DNA from: MED-G116 sp038147495
Lineage (GTDB): Bacteria; Pseudomonadota; Alphaproteobacteria; Puniceispirillales; Puniceispirillaceae
Length of the DNA: 64,000 nt
NCBI GenBank assembly: GCA_038147495.1
Contig: JAYQTT010000009.1
Span: forward strand, 1 to 64,000
Reading direction: 5' to 3'
Below the pieces are notes generated by a model. That model did no database searches. It was not told where the DNA came from and worked only from the letters and a program-made list of their open reading frames with translations. A program made the position numbers and the translations under genes. Of this stretch, positions 9,447 to 18,999 are shown one piece after another. Numbering within the stretch: the first letter of the stretch is position 1; each line of letters starts with the position of its first letter.

Positions 9447-9905
9447 ATGCTTGAGATTGGCACCAAAGCCCCATCCTTCACCCTTCCAACGGACACTGGC
9501 AGTTTTAGTCTTGCAGACCAAAATGGCAAAAAAATGGTGGTGTTTTTCTTCCCTCGTGCCGACACATCCGGATGCACCAAGGAAGCCATCGCCTTTTCCG
9601 AGCTTCTGGATCAATTTACCGCCGCCAATTGCGGGGTGATTGGCATCTCAAAAGATACCGCCGCAAAACAGGCTAAATTCCGTGCCAAACACGGCTTGAC
9701 CTGCCTTTTGGGGGCCGATGACGAAACTGATGTCTGCGAGCAATTTGGCGTGTGGCTGGAAAAATCGATGTATGGCAAAAGCTATATGGGGATCCAACGT
9801 GCCACCTTTGTGATTGATGAGTCGGGCAACATTGCCGCTGTATGGCCAAAGGTTAAGGTTCCGGGCCACGCAGAAGAGGTTCTGGCGTGCGTTGAGGGAC
9901 TGTAG
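9447..9905 (+). CDS. bcp: Peroxiredoxin of the Bcp/PrxQ family
   Basis: Thiol peroxidase of 152 residues. The peroxidatic cysteine is C43 in DTSGCTKEA. In most Bcp proteins the resolving cysteine is five residues later; here that position is isoleucine. Other cysteines are C62, C86, C97 and C148, of which C86 (HGLTCLLGADD) is the best candidate for a helix-3 type resolving residue, otherwise the enzyme is of 1-Cys type. PKVKVPGHAEEVL closes the family fold. AGGAG lies about eleven bases before the ATG. The DUF455 gene follows eleven bases after the stop. Confidence 0.93.
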   Translation: MLEIGTKAPSFTLPTDTGSFSLADQNGKKMVVFFFPRADTSGCTKEAIAFSELLDQFTAANCGVIGISKDTAAKQAKFRAKHGLTCLLGADDETDVCEQFGVWLEKSMYGKSYMGIQRATFVIDESGNIAAVWPKVKVPGHAEEVLACVEGL

Positions 9906-9915
9906 GCACAATAGG

Positions 9916-10739
9916 GTGACAGCGGCACACACATTGACCGATGCGGTATCCGCCGTCCTCGCCATTAAGCCTGCGCGTGAAAAGGCCCACGCCGCCCGCG
10001 ATGTCGTAAGCAAATGGACAGCAGGCAGCTTCGCCAAGGTTGGTGATACACCCCACCTGAAAGGCCGGGGCGACCTGAATTGCCGGTATTGCGCCCGCCA
10101 AGAGACGTCCCGCGCCGACGCATCACCGCATCACCGGCGGGACGCGTCGCCCTCGTTCACGCCATCGCCCATATTGAACTCAACGCCATTGATCTGGCAC
10201 TTGATATGGTCTGCCGCTATACAGCGCATGGCCTGCCTGCAGATTTTTACACTGATTGGCTGTCGGTGGCAGATGACGAAGCGCGGCATTTTCTGATGCT
10301 GGATGACCGGCTGGGTGGCTTGGATGCCAGCTATGGCGATCTTCCTGCACATGATGGCCTCTGGCAAGCTGCCGAAGAAACAGCCGCTGACTTTCTTGGC
10401 CGGCTTGCGATTGCGCCGCTGGTATTGGAGGCGCGCGGCCTTGATGTCACACCAGCGATGATCGAAAAGTTGCAGGCAGTCAATGATCCAGACAGCGCCG
10501 CCGCCTTTGCCGTAATCATGCGCGATGAAATTGGCCATGTTGCGATAGGCAAAAAATGGTTTGATTATGCCTGTGGGATGCAGCGTCTTGACCCGGTCAG
10601 CACTTGGCACAAGCTTGTTGGAACCTATTTCCGTGGACCGCTCAAACCGCCGTTCAATATCGCCGCCCGAACCGCTGCCCGATTTTCGGCGGCTTTTTAC
10701 CAGCCTATGGCAGACAGAGACGATTTATATCGGGGATAA
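9916..10739 (+). CDS. DUF455 ferritin-like protein, interrupted by a one-base frameshift
   Basis: Two frames together make a normal 274-residue DUF455 (COG2833) protein. From GTG 9916 the first frame gives the family N-terminus (LAIKPAREKAHAARDVVSKW) up to about 10050; it then runs into non-homologous sequence, while the next frame continues with ERPGRPEL, PPRDVPRRRI and the conserved body. Adding one C to the CCCC run at 10051-10054 joins them. The body holds ferritin-like metal ligands: AHIELNAID, DEARHF, LEARGLD and DEIGHVAIG. The longest unbroken part is 10080-10739 (TTG start, 219 residues). This may be a sequencing error, or a recently broken gene. The biochemical role of the family is unknown. 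Confidence 0.82.
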
Positions 10740-10741
10740 TT

Positions 10742-10762
10742 CCAAACCAACTGTAGGTTTGG
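10742..10762. terminator. Hairpin between convergent DUF455 and prfB genes
   Basis: A perfect 7-bp stem CCAAACC/GGTTTGG with a 7-base loop sits between two converging stops. There is no T-run, so it may only be a weak bidirectional terminator or an mRNA 3'-end stabiliser. Confidence 0.4.
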
Positions 10763-10769
10763 GCTGGCG

Positions 10770-11882
10770 TTACTGTGCGCGCTGCGTGCCAACCCGGGCG
10801 GCAAGACTGGCCTCGACAAATTCGTCAAGATCACCGTCCAGAACACCGGCAGCATTGCCCTTTTCAACATTGGTGCGCAGGTCTTTGACCATCTGATAGG
10901 GGTGCAGAACATATGACCGGATCTGGTTACCCCATCCAATGTCAGTCTTGCTTGCGGCGGCGTCCGAAGCCGCATCTTCACGCTTTTGCAATTCAAGCTC
11001 ATAGAGCCGGGCTTTCAGCATATTGAACGCGGTCGCCCGGTTGCGGTGCTGCGAGCGGTCATTTTGACATTGAACAACGATATTTGTCGGCAAATGGGTA
11101 ATGCGGATCGCCGAATCGGTTTTATTCACATGCTGTCCACCGGCACCAGACGCGCGATAGGTATCAATGCGAAGGTCCTTGTCCTCAACCTCAATTTCGA
11201 TGTTGTCATCGACAACCGGATAGACCCAGGCGCTGGCAAAACTTGTGTGGCGGCGTGCAGAACTGTCAAAAGGTGAAATTCTGACAAGGCGGTGAACGCC
11301 GGACTCTGTTTTCAGCCACCCATAGGCATTGTCGCCCTCAATCCGCATCGTTACTGATTTGATACCGGCTTCCTCGCCCGGGCTTTCCTCGATCATCTGC
11401 ATCTTGAACCCGCGAGCCTCACACCAGCGTGAATACATCCGTGCCAGCATCTGGGCCCAGTCCTGCGCCTCGGTGCCACCGGCACCGGCATGAATTTCCA
11501 GAAAACAGTCATTGCCGTCGGCTTCGCCAGATAGCAGGCTTTCCAACTGACGTTTTTCGGCAATTTGGACAATCCGGCCTATCGCTTCCTCGGCCTCGGC
11601 GACAACTTCCATATCACCTTCCGCCTCGCCCAGTTCAATCAAACCCACCGCATCATCCAATTCACTCTGCAAGGTTGTGATCATCTTTAGCTGGCGCTCC
11701 AGACGATTTTTTTCTCGCATCGCGTCTTGCGCTGAGGCTTGATCGTTCCAGAAATCAGGGCTTGCACTCAAGGTTTCAAGCTGATCAAGGCGGGCTTGTG
11801 CTGCGTCAAAATCAACATGCGTGCGAAGCAATTCGATTGAGGCGCGAACCGCATCTATATTTGCCTGTGTTTCAGCCTGCAT
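10770..11882 (-). CDS. prfB: Peptide chain release factor 2
   Basis: RF2 releases the peptide at UGA and UAA codons. The 370-residue frame holds the UGA-reading tripeptide SPF at 203-205 and the peptidyl-hydrolysis motif GGQ at 248-250 (GAGGQHVNKT). The whole protein is encoded in one frame, so the programmed +1 frameshift known from E. coli prfB is absent. GTG (11885) and ATG (11882) are adjacent; the ATG is preferred from AAGG spacing. Downstream of the PBP1A gene on the same strand, 91 bases away. Confidence 0.97.
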   Translation of the reverse strand: MQAETQANIDAVRASIELLRTHVDFDAAQARLDQLETLSASPDFWNDQASAQDAMREKNRLERQLKMITTLQSELDDAVGLIELGEAEGDMEVVAEAEEAIGRIVQIAEKRQLESLLSGEADGNDCFLEIHAGAGGTEAQDWAQMLARMYSRWCEARGFKMQMIEESPGEEAGIKSVTMRIEGDNAYGWLKTESGVHRLVRISPFDSSARRHTSFASAWVYPVVDDNIEIEVEDKDLRIDTYRASGAGGQHVNKTDSAIRITHLPTNIVVQCQNDRSQHRNRATAFNMLKARLYELELQKREDAASDAAASKTDIGWGNQIRSYVLHPYQMVKDLRTNVEKGNAAGVLDGDLDEFVEASLAARVGTQRAQ

Positions 11883-11973
11883 CACACCACCTTGAGTTTA
11901 CATTCACCGGATCAAACATACAGTCTTATCGGGGAGTTCTGCATAACTAACGCGCAAGCATGATTGTGACAAG

Positions 11974-14484
11974 CTAGAACAAGCCGGGTGTTGGCACGTC
12001 ACTGTCTGCTCCGGCCTTGACACCGCTTCCGGGCACATCGATCAGATCGCCACCCGGACGCTGTCCCGGTTTGAAAACTTCCATAATTGCTTTTTCATGT
12101 GTTGGTAGCACGCGTTCGCCTGTTTCTGAATGAACAGGGATCAGGGTCACGCCACTGGGTCGGCGGAAGGGAATGATCGGTTTACCGGCCTGTGCCTGTG
12201 CAATAAAATCACCAAAGATTGGCACGGCCACCGTCGATCCTGTCTCGCGCTTGCCAAGCGGACGCGGCTGGTCATAGCCAACAAACACCCCAACCGCCAG
12301 ATCCGGTGTAAAGCCGATAAACCAGCCATTGGTGTTGTCATTGGTCGTGCCGGTTTTGCCTGCAACCACGATGTCAAGTTTGCTGATCCGGCGGCCTGTT
12401 CCGCGCTTGACCACCCCTTCAAGCATCGACACCATTTGGAATGCAGATGCCGGTGAAGTCAGTTGCACGCGATTATCGGGGGTTTCCGGAATCGGTTGAT
12501 TTGCCCAGATGTCGTCAAAGCTACAACCATCACATGGCCGTTTATCATGCCGGTATATCGTTTTGCCGTTTCGGTCCTGAATGCGGTCAATTAACGAGGG
12601 CGTGATCTCCTTACCGCCATTGACCAGCATGCCATAGGCCGCTGTCAGGCGCAGCAAAGTCGTCTCGCCAGCGCCAAGAGACATCGACAAAAATGGCGGC
12701 AGATCCTCATTCAAGCCAAACTTGCGGGCATAGGTCTGAATCTCTTCCATGCCAAGGCGCATGGCCAAACGCGCGGTCATCAGGTTACGCGATTTTTCAA
12801 TCCCGACACGCATGATGGACGGGCCATAAAAACGCCTTGTGTAGTTCGCCGGTTTCCATTTCGGCTTGCCCTGCCCCTGATCGACAACCAGTGGCGCGTC
12901 AAGAATACGGGTTGTTGGCGAGTATCCCTTATCCAGCGCCGCCAGATAAACAAATGGCTTGAACGCAGAGCCGGGCTGTCGCATTGCCTGCATTGCCCGG
13001 TTAAATTCTGAATCGGCATGATTGTAGCCACCGCTCATCGCAAGCAGCCGACCTGTATGCGGGTCAAGTGCAACGATTGCCCCCTCGACCAGAGGTCGTT
13101 GGGATAGCGCGAAATCATCCGGCGCCGGGGTAAAACCATCACGGATCAGATCAGGTGTATCGGACGGCGGTTGCACCATTACGATATCACCCGCGGTTAT
13201 CGCATGTCGCAAATCTCTCAAAGGTGGGGGGCGAACGCCATTTTCATCGCGCGGCGGATACGCCCAAAACGCCAGATCAAACGGGATTTTGGCATTGCGC
13301 CCATCAACGATGATTTGGGCTTCATCGCGCTTCACCTGTGTCACCAGCGCCGCATAATGTCCCGGCAGCATCTTTTCCTGCTGGGCGGCCAGCGCGGCAT
13401 CAATATCATCTTCAGGTGATATCGCGGCAAGAGCGCCTCGCCATCCCTGACGTCGGTCAAGCGCCTCAAGCCCGCGTTGCAGACTGATATGCGCCGCTTG
13501 TTGCAAAAACGGGTCGAGCGTGGTCCGCACCGACAACCCCCCGCCATACAGCATGTCCTCACCATATTGATTGATCAGAACACGCCTGACTTCCTCGGCA
13601 AAATAGGGCGCCTCTGCAGCGTCAAATCCGGTTTGGGTGGCAATCACCAATGGTGTTTTTATCGCTTCATCGGCCTCATCATCGGAAATATATCCATTCT
13701 CAACCATTTGCCGGACAACCCAGTTCCGGCGAATGGTCGCTGCCTTGGTCTTGCGAATGGGGTGGTAATTTGAAGGTGCTTTCGGTAACGCGGCAAGATA
13801 GGCCATTTCAGCGAGGGTCAATTGATCGAGCGCTTTATCGAAATAATTCAGCGCCGCTGCGGCCACACCATAACTGCCAAACCCAAGATAGATCTCGTTC
13901 AAATACAGTTCGAGGATCTGATCCTTTGAAAAGGCGCGTTCCATTCGCAAAGACAGGATCGCCTCCTTGATCTTGCGCTCAATCGACACTTCGTTTGTCA
14001 GCAAAAAGTTCTTGGTCACCTGCTGTGTGATGGTCGATGCGCCGATGGGTCGCTTGCCCTGTCCATAATTCATCGCGTTGGTAACAGCCGCGCGGGCAAG
14101 GGCCTGCAAATCAATGCCAAAATGATCATAAAACCCTTTGTCCTCTGCGGAAAGAAACGCCTGTATCAAGCGCGGCGGCATTGCCTGAACCGGCACAAAC
14201 AAACGCTTCTGGTTGGCATATTCTGCCAGCAATGCCCCATCACCGGCATGGATGCGGGTGACAACAGGCGGCTCATAGGTGGCAAGCTGTTTGTAATCCG
14301 GCAAATCGCGACCATAAGTCCAAAAGACCCACAGTAACCCACCGGCAACGCAAACCGCGGCAAGGCAGGCGAGGCTGAACAACACCCAAAACAAAAAGAA
14401 GAACCGGGATAGCAAGGTTTGTGAGGCCTCCTCAGCCACGCCTTCTACATACATATTGCCAAATTTTGCAGACTTTCTGGTCAT
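11974..14484 (-). CDS. mrcA: Penicillin-binding protein 1A (bifunctional glycosyltransferase/transpeptidase)
   Basis: Class A PBP of 836 residues that polymerises and cross-links peptidoglycan in the periplasm. A cytoplasmic tail and one membrane segment (about residues 27-55) precede the GT51 domain, with catalytic EDKGFYDHFGID near residue 115 and GASTITQQ. The transpeptidase has SxxK in PGSAFKPF near residue 504, KSRN, and KTGTTND near residue 709. An OB-like insert separates the domains, as in family members. The gene lies 15 bases after the amidase gene, so synthesis and cleavage enzymes are co-transcribed. Confidence 0.96.
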   Translation of the reverse strand: MTRKSAKFGNMYVEGVAEEASQTLLSRFFFLFWVLFSLACLAAVCVAGGLLWVFWTYGRDLPDYKQLATYEPPVVTRIHAGDGALLAEYANQKRLFVPVQAMPPRLIQAFLSAEDKGFYDHFGIDLQALARAAVTNAMNYGQGKRPIGASTITQQVTKNFLLTNEVSIERKIKEAILSLRMERAFSKDQILELYLNEIYLGFGSYGVAAAALNYFDKALDQLTLAEMAYLAALPKAPSNYHPIRKTKAATIRRNWVVRQMVENGYISDDEADEAIKTPLVIATQTGFDAAEAPYFAEEVRRVLINQYGEDMLYGGGLSVRTTLDPFLQQAAHISLQRGLEALDRRQGWRGALAAISPEDDIDAALAAQQEKMLPGHYAALVTQVKRDEAQIIVDGRNAKIPFDLAFWAYPPRDENGVRPPPLRDLRHAITAGDIVMVQPPSDTPDLIRDGFTPAPDDFALSQRPLVEGAIVALDPHTGRLLAMSGGYNHADSEFNRAMQAMRQPGSAFKPFVYLAALDKGYSPTTRILDAPLVVDQGQGKPKWKPANYTRRFYGPSIMRVGIEKSRNLMTARLAMRLGMEEIQTYARKFGLNEDLPPFLSMSLGAGETTLLRLTAAYGMLVNGGKEITPSLIDRIQDRNGKTIYRHDKRPCDGCSFDDIWANQPIPETPDNRVQLTSPASAFQMVSMLEGVVKRGTGRRISKLDIVVAGKTGTTNDNTNGWFIGFTPDLAVGVFVGYDQPRPLGKRETGSTVAVPIFGDFIAQAQAGKPIIPFRRPSGVTLIPVHSETGERVLPTHEKAIMEVFKPGQRPGGDLIDVPGSGVKAGADSDVPTPGLF

Positions 14485-14499
14485 GTCCTGTCAAGCCCA

Positions 14500-15861
14500 T
14501 CATATCTTCGGCCCATATTCCTCGAGATACGCGACAACAGCTTTGGTCAATCTTGCGGCAATCTTGGCGCGATATGCCGCTTTATTGAGGTTTGCCTCAT
14601 CTTCACGGTTTGACAAAAACCCCATCTCGACAAGTACGGACGGCATGTCAGGAGCTTTTAACACTGCAAATCCGGCAAAACGATGGCCACGTTTGTCACC
14701 ACCGGGCAAATCTTTGATTTGTACAAGTATTTCTTCTGCAAAATGCGTGGATTGATTCATTGATTCCCGCTGAAACATTCGCAAAAGCTCATTCGCGGCG
14801 TCTGCATCCTCAACCGCAAGATCGGGTCCGCCAATCAGATCGGCGCTGTTCTCGTTACGCGCCAGTGCAGCAGCTTCTTTGTCCGAAGCCGTCTCGGACA
14901 GAGTGAAAACTGACATGCCACGCGCTGATTTTGACGCAGCAGAGTCGGCGTGAAGCGAAATAAACAGATCTGCGTTTTGTCGGCGCGCCAGACGAATACG
15001 CTCGCGTAATTTCAGGTAACGATCATCGCTTCGCGACAATACGGCCCGCACCTTGCCCGTTGCTGTCAATCGGCGGGCCAATTCACGCGCCGCCGCCAGC
15101 GTTATCTCCTTTTCTTTTGTTCCAGCCCGGCCAATGGCGCCCGGATCCTTGCCGCCATGCCCCGCGTCAATGAAGACCAGCCACCGATTTGGCCGCTGTT
15201 TTGGTAACGGCACTGAAGAGACAGTTTCTCCGGCACCGATGGCGGGCTTGACCTCTATTGGCGGTTTTACTCTGGGTTTTGGCACAGGCGGGGTAACGAT
15301 AGCGGCAACAGCCTGGGTCCCACCCACATCACCGCCTACATCACCACCAAATTGGATGGGTTTGCTGTCGCGCAAAGCCTTGGCAGCAACCTGAAATGCC
15401 GTTTTTCCGCTATCCCGCATATCAATGACAAGACGGTGCCCGCCGGAATGCGGGGGAAGAGCAAACGCCCGAAAGGGTGCAGATGGCCCATCAAGTACCA
15501 GAACGAGACGTCCAATTTCTGGCTCGGGATGACCGAAACGGTAACCGACGACAGGCGATTTGTTGAGCGCCCCGCTCGCTGGCAACCCTTCAACCAGCCA
15601 ATCGGTTCCCGGCATGTCGATAACCAGACGATACGGATCGTTCAGAAGCCCCATTTTGACAATTGCCGGCTTTTGCGTCTCGACCACAAGTCGCAACGCC
15701 GCCTCATCATCAACCATCACCGACCCAAGGCGCAATGCTGTCACAGAATTATCCGCGGCCATCGCCTGACCACCGGCACCCAAAAGAAAAAACACCAGCG
15801 GCAACAGCATAAAATGCCGGAAAAGGCCCGAGAACAGTTTGATTTGGCGATGTAGCGACAT
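14500..15861 (-). CDS. N-acetylmuramoyl-L-alanine amidase with AMIN domain (AmiC-like)
   Basis: Secreted zinc amidase that removes the stem peptide from muramic acid. With the chosen ATG (15861) the protein has 453 residues: signal peptide ending in AMAADN, an AMIN septal-targeting domain (about 30-140, VTALRLG to HRLVIDMRD), a proline-rich linker, then the Amidase_3 domain with FIDAGHGGKDPGA, LFISLHADS and a final VEMGFLSN. The frame opens upstream to a TTG at 15966 and passes several ATGs; 15861 is preferred because GGGA lies five bases before it and the signal peptide starts there. It precedes the PBP1A gene by 15 bases. Confidence 0.93.
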   Translation of the reverse strand: MSLHRQIKLFSGLFRHFMLLPLVFFLLGAGGQAMAADNSVTALRLGSVMVDDEAALRLVVETQKPAIVKMGLLNDPYRLVIDMPGTDWLVEGLPASGALNKSPVVGYRFGHPEPEIGRLVLVLDGPSAPFRAFALPPHSGGHRLVIDMRDSGKTAFQVAAKALRDSKPIQFGGDVGGDVGGTQAVAAIVTPPVPKPRVKPPIEVKPAIGAGETVSSVPLPKQRPNRWLVFIDAGHGGKDPGAIGRAGTKEKEITLAAARELARRLTATGKVRAVLSRSDDRYLKLRERIRLARRQNADLFISLHADSAASKSARGMSVFTLSETASDKEAAALARNENSADLIGGPDLAVEDADAANELLRMFQRESMNQSTHFAEEILVQIKDLPGGDKRGHRFAGFAVLKAPDMPSVLVEMGFLSNREDEANLNKAAYRAKIAARLTKAVVAYLEEYGPKI

Positions 15862-15994
15862 GATCATCCCGACTGCCATTCCTGCGCTATTTATCGGCAT
15901 TAGCCCCGACAAAATCAAGCCACCTGTTTGCTGCGCGCAAATGATCTGCCCGATAGTTTTTTTCAACTATCATTCACTTTCATTTTTATCTTTA

Positions 15995-16022
15995 TTGGCA
16001 TTTTGGTTTAACACTGTATATA
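15995..16022 (+). promoter_or_regulatory. Putative sigma-70 promoter of rne
   Basis: TTGGCA (15995-16000) and TATATA (16017-16022) are 16 bases apart, in an AT-rich stretch unlike the surrounding coding DNA. Transcription from here would give an RNase E mRNA with a leader of about 385 bases. Confidence 0.55.
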
Positions 16023-16029
16023 TTCAGGT

Positions 16030-16413
16030 CAGCATTATTGCACCATTTCGATATCGGTGGCAGGCCGAGGACTCCTTCCCGCCAGAACCGCGATGTCCAA
16101 AGGACGGTGGATTGATGCTTTGGAATTACCCGTTGGGTGGTTCGCTCTCGGCAGTTAGGCCAGACGGAAACTCCGTCCCGCGACTGCGTTCAAAAAACAC
16201 GAGACGAAACCCGGCGACAAATGAATGAAACCAGAACACCGGACTATGTCATGACCTACGATCCAAGAGATTCCCAGCTACGGCCCGCATCAAGCGGCGC
16301 AGCCGTTGCTGGACGCGTCATGCACTGGGTACCGGGCTCGCAATACCCGCCGAAGCCATGTCACATGACCTTCACAGGTTGTCGAACATATTCGGCTGGA
16401 GAAAGAACTCACT
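16030..16413 (+). promoter_or_regulatory. Long, probably structured 5' leader of rne mRNA
   Basis: About 385 bases without a credible gene lie between the predicted promoter and the rne ATG. It contains perfect short hairpins: GTCC-AAA-GGAC at 16095-16105 and GACGGA-AAC-TCCGTC at 16163-16177, plus GC-rich self-complementary stretches. Long rne leaders that mediate autoregulation by RNase E cleavage are known in gammaproteobacteria; the same role here is inferred. I cannot match it to a named RNA family. Confidence 0.5.
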
Positions 16414-18933
16414 ATGACAAAGAGATTGCTGATAGATGCACGACAACCCGAAGAAACACGGGTCGTACTGCTAAGTGGAACGCGCATTGAAGATTTCGAC
16501 TACGAGGCGGAAAACCGCAAACAATTAAAGGGCAATGTCTATCTTGCCAGGGTTACCCGGGTCGAACCATCGCTTCAGGCTGCCTTCGTTGAATATGGTG
16601 GCAATCGCCAGGGCTTCCTTGCCTTCAGCGAAATCCATCCGGATTATTACCGCATTCCAGTAGAAGATCGCGAAGCCCTGATTGAGGCTGAGCTTGCCGA
16701 AACACAGGATGAGGACGCCGAGGGCGAAGCCGAAGACGCACCCGAAACGCTTGGCGGTGATGGCCCGGATGAGGAAGATATTCGTCCGCGCCGCCATGTC
16801 CGTAAATACAAAATACAGGAAGTGATTTCCCGCAAGCAGATCATGCTTGTGCAAGTCGTCAAGGAAGAGCGCGGCAACAAAGGCGCGGCGCTGACCACCT
16901 ATCTGTCCTTGGCGGGGCGCTATTGCGTGCTGATGCCAAATTCCAGCCGTGGTGGCGGTGTCAGCCGCAAAATCACCAATGTTGCTGACCGCAAGCGCCT
17001 GAAAACAGTGGTCGGCGGCCTTGATGTTCCAAAGGGTATGGCGGTGATTGTGCGTACAGCCGGTGCCAAACGGACCAAAACCGAAATCGCCCGAGATTAT
17101 GCCTATCTGTCAAAATTATGGGACGATATCCGCAGCCGGACACTTGAATCGCAAGCGCCATCGGTGATCCATGAAGAAGGTGATTTGATCAAGCGCTCGA
17201 TCCGCGACCTTTATACCAGTGAGGTTGACGAAATCCTCGTTGAAGGCGAGGAGGCCTACAAGACGGCACGAAATCAGATGAAAATGCTGATCCCGAGCCA
17301 CATCAAGAAGGTCAAAAAATACGATGACGAGCAGCCGGTATTTCAGCGCTATGGCGCCGAAAGCCAGATGGACACGATCCACAGCCCACAGGTGACACTG
17401 AAATCGGGCGGCTATCTGGTGATCAATCAAACCGAAGCGCTGGTCGCTGTCGATGTCAATTCCGGTCGCTCAACGCGCGAGAGAAACATCGAAGAAACGG
17501 CGCTGAAGACCAACCTTGAGGCAGCGGAGGAACTCGCGCGTCAGCTTCGCCTTCGCGATCTTTCGGGCCTGATTGTCGTTGATTTCATCGATATGGAAGA
17601 AAGCCGTAACCAGCATGCGGTTGAACGGCGGATGAAAGAAGCCATGCGCAATGACAGGGCGCGTATCCAGATTGGCTCAATCAGCCACTTTGGCCTTCTG
17701 GAAATGTCGCGTCAGCGCCTGCGGTTGAGCTTCAATGAGTCAATCAGCAACATTTGCCCGCATTGCGAGGGCACTGGCCGGGTGCGGTCAATTGAGACGG
17801 CAGCCATGCAGATGCTCCGGATCATCGAGGATGAAGCGCAAAAGGGCAAGATGGATGAATTGCATGTCACCATGCATCGTGACGTGGCCCTGTTCATCTT
17901 GAACCACAAGCGCGGCGTTCTTGCCGAGTTGGAAAACCGCTATGGTCTGCAGATTATCCTGCTGTCAGATGACAGTCTGATTGCGCCCGACTGCAAGGTT
18001 GAACGCGTTGGCTGGCAAGGCAAGAAACAGCAACCCTCGAACAATAATCGCCGGCAAAAGAACGCCGAGGTTGAAGCCAGCGATGACGAGGATCGGGATG
18101 AGCCAAGCCCGGAGGGAGAAGAGCCGCACGCCGAGGACGATCAACCACGGCGCCGCAAACGCGGTAGACGCGGTGGTAGACGGCGGCGGCGGCGCGGTGG
18201 CGAGAACGCCGAGTCACAGAATGACGCACAGAATAACGCCGGTGAGGACTCTGCTGTTGCCGCTAATGCCAGTGATGCCGCAGCTGATGATGAAAACGGC
18301 GTGAACGCAGTGGCAGCTGTGAATGATGATGCCGCGCCTGAAAAGCCGAAAAAGGCCAGCCGTGGCGGCCGTGGCAGACGCAAAGTTGTAAAAGAAGAAA
18401 ACGCAACCGATGCGGCAACAGCTGAACAGGCATCTGATGACGCTGATACAGCCACGGCAAATGCCGATGACACCAGCAAGCCAAAACGGCGCACGCGTAA
18501 AAAGGCTACGGCAGAAAAAGCTGAAGCCGGGTCGCCAGCATCCGTAGCAGAGGCGTCGCCAGAGACGGACGCCAACGCCCCGGAACAGACGACCATGCGC
18601 CAGAGGGCGCCAGATAACAGGGCGTCAGATAACAGCGAGCAAGACGAAAGCGAGTCCGGAGACAAGCCGAAACGCGCTCGCAAAAAAGCGGCGAAAAAGG
18701 CTGGCGGCGCAAAAGGCAAAACAAGTGGCAAGAAAGCTGCTGCAAAAAAGGGTGCCACCGCCAAAAAGCAAGCACCGGAAGCAGCTGATGCTGGTGCCGC
18801 CGCCGAAAGTCCAAAAGAGGATGCCACACCGTCCAGCGCCCGTGCGCCAATCAGCTCTGCGCCACAGGACGTGATTGAAGTTGGCGCGTCAAATCCCGAG
18901 ACGCGCAAACGGGGATGGTGGAGCCGCGACTAG
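16414..18933 (+). CDS. rne: Ribonuclease E
   Basis: Endonuclease of 839 residues that starts mRNA decay and processes rRNA and tRNA precursors. The N-terminal S1 domain carries an acidic insert (about residues 90-130, Glu/Asp-rich), which shifts later motifs by about 43 residues from E. coli. Catalytic aspartates are in VAVDVNSG (about 346) and VVDFIDM (about 389); the zinc-link CPHCEGTG is near 448. From about residue 540 the tail is disordered: Arg-rich RNA-binding blocks (RRGRRGGRRRRRRGG) alternate with long Asp/Glu/Ala and Lys/Ala stretches. This is the likely degradosome scaffold. An acidic-basic low-complexity tail is normal for alphaproteobacterial RNase E. Confidence 0.97.
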   Translation: MTKRLLIDARQPEETRVVLLSGTRIEDFDYEAENRKQLKGNVYLARVTRVEPSLQAAFVEYGGNRQGFLAFSEIHPDYYRIPVEDREALIEAELAETQDEDAEGEAEDAPETLGGDGPDEEDIRPRRHVRKYKIQEVISRKQIMLVQVVKEERGNKGAALTTYLSLAGRYCVLMPNSSRGGGVSRKITNVADRKRLKTVVGGLDVPKGMAVIVRTAGAKRTKTEIARDYAYLSKLWDDIRSRTLESQAPSVIHEEGDLIKRSIRDLYTSEVDEILVEGEEAYKTARNQMKMLIPSHIKKVKKYDDEQPVFQRYGAESQMDTIHSPQVTLKSGGYLVINQTEALVAVDVNSGRSTRERNIEETALKTNLEAAEELARQLRLRDLSGLIVVDFIDMEESRNQHAVERRMKEAMRNDRARIQIGSISHFGLLEMSRQRLRLSFNESISNICPHCEGTGRVRSIETAAMQMLRIIEDEAQKGKMDELHVTMHRDVALFILNHKRGVLAELENRYGLQIILLSDDSLIAPDCKVERVGWQGKKQQPSNNNRRQKNAEVEASDDEDRDEPSPEGEEPHAEDDQPRRRKRGRRGGRRRRRRGGENAESQNDAQNNAGEDSAVAANASDAAADDENGVNAVAAVNDDAAPEKPKKASRGGRGRRKVVKEENATDAATAEQASDDADTATANADDTSKPKRRTRKKATAEKAEAGSPASVAEASPETDANAPEQTTMRQRAPDNRASDNSEQDESESGDKPKRARKKAAKKAGGAKGKTSGKKAAAKKGATAKKQAPEAADAGAAAESPKEDATPSSARAPISSAPQDVIEVGASNPETRKRGWWSRD

Positions 18934-18943
18934 TCGGCTTGCG

Positions 18944-18977
18944 TTTCTGGTCGGTTCGCCTTTCTGGCCGGTTCGCC
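18944..18977. repeat. 17-bp tandem duplication after rne
   Basis: Two adjacent 17-base units (18944-18960 and 18961-18977) of the form TTTCTGGYCGGTTCGCC differ at one base. They directly follow the rne stop and precede an AT hairpin TTTGATT-AAA-AATCAAA at 18978-18994. No function is evident beyond a possible weak 3' end. Confidence 0.7.
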
Positions 18978-18999
18978 TTTGATTAAAAATCAAACTGGC

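Noticed and set aside
10770..11945. Programmed frameshift in prfB
   Set aside because: The complete RF2 is in one frame, and no upstream short frame with an in-frame UGA pairs with it.
18141..18908. 255-residue minus-strand open frame inside rne
   Set aside because: Antisense of the low-complexity RNase E tail, all Ser/Ala/Phe repeats.
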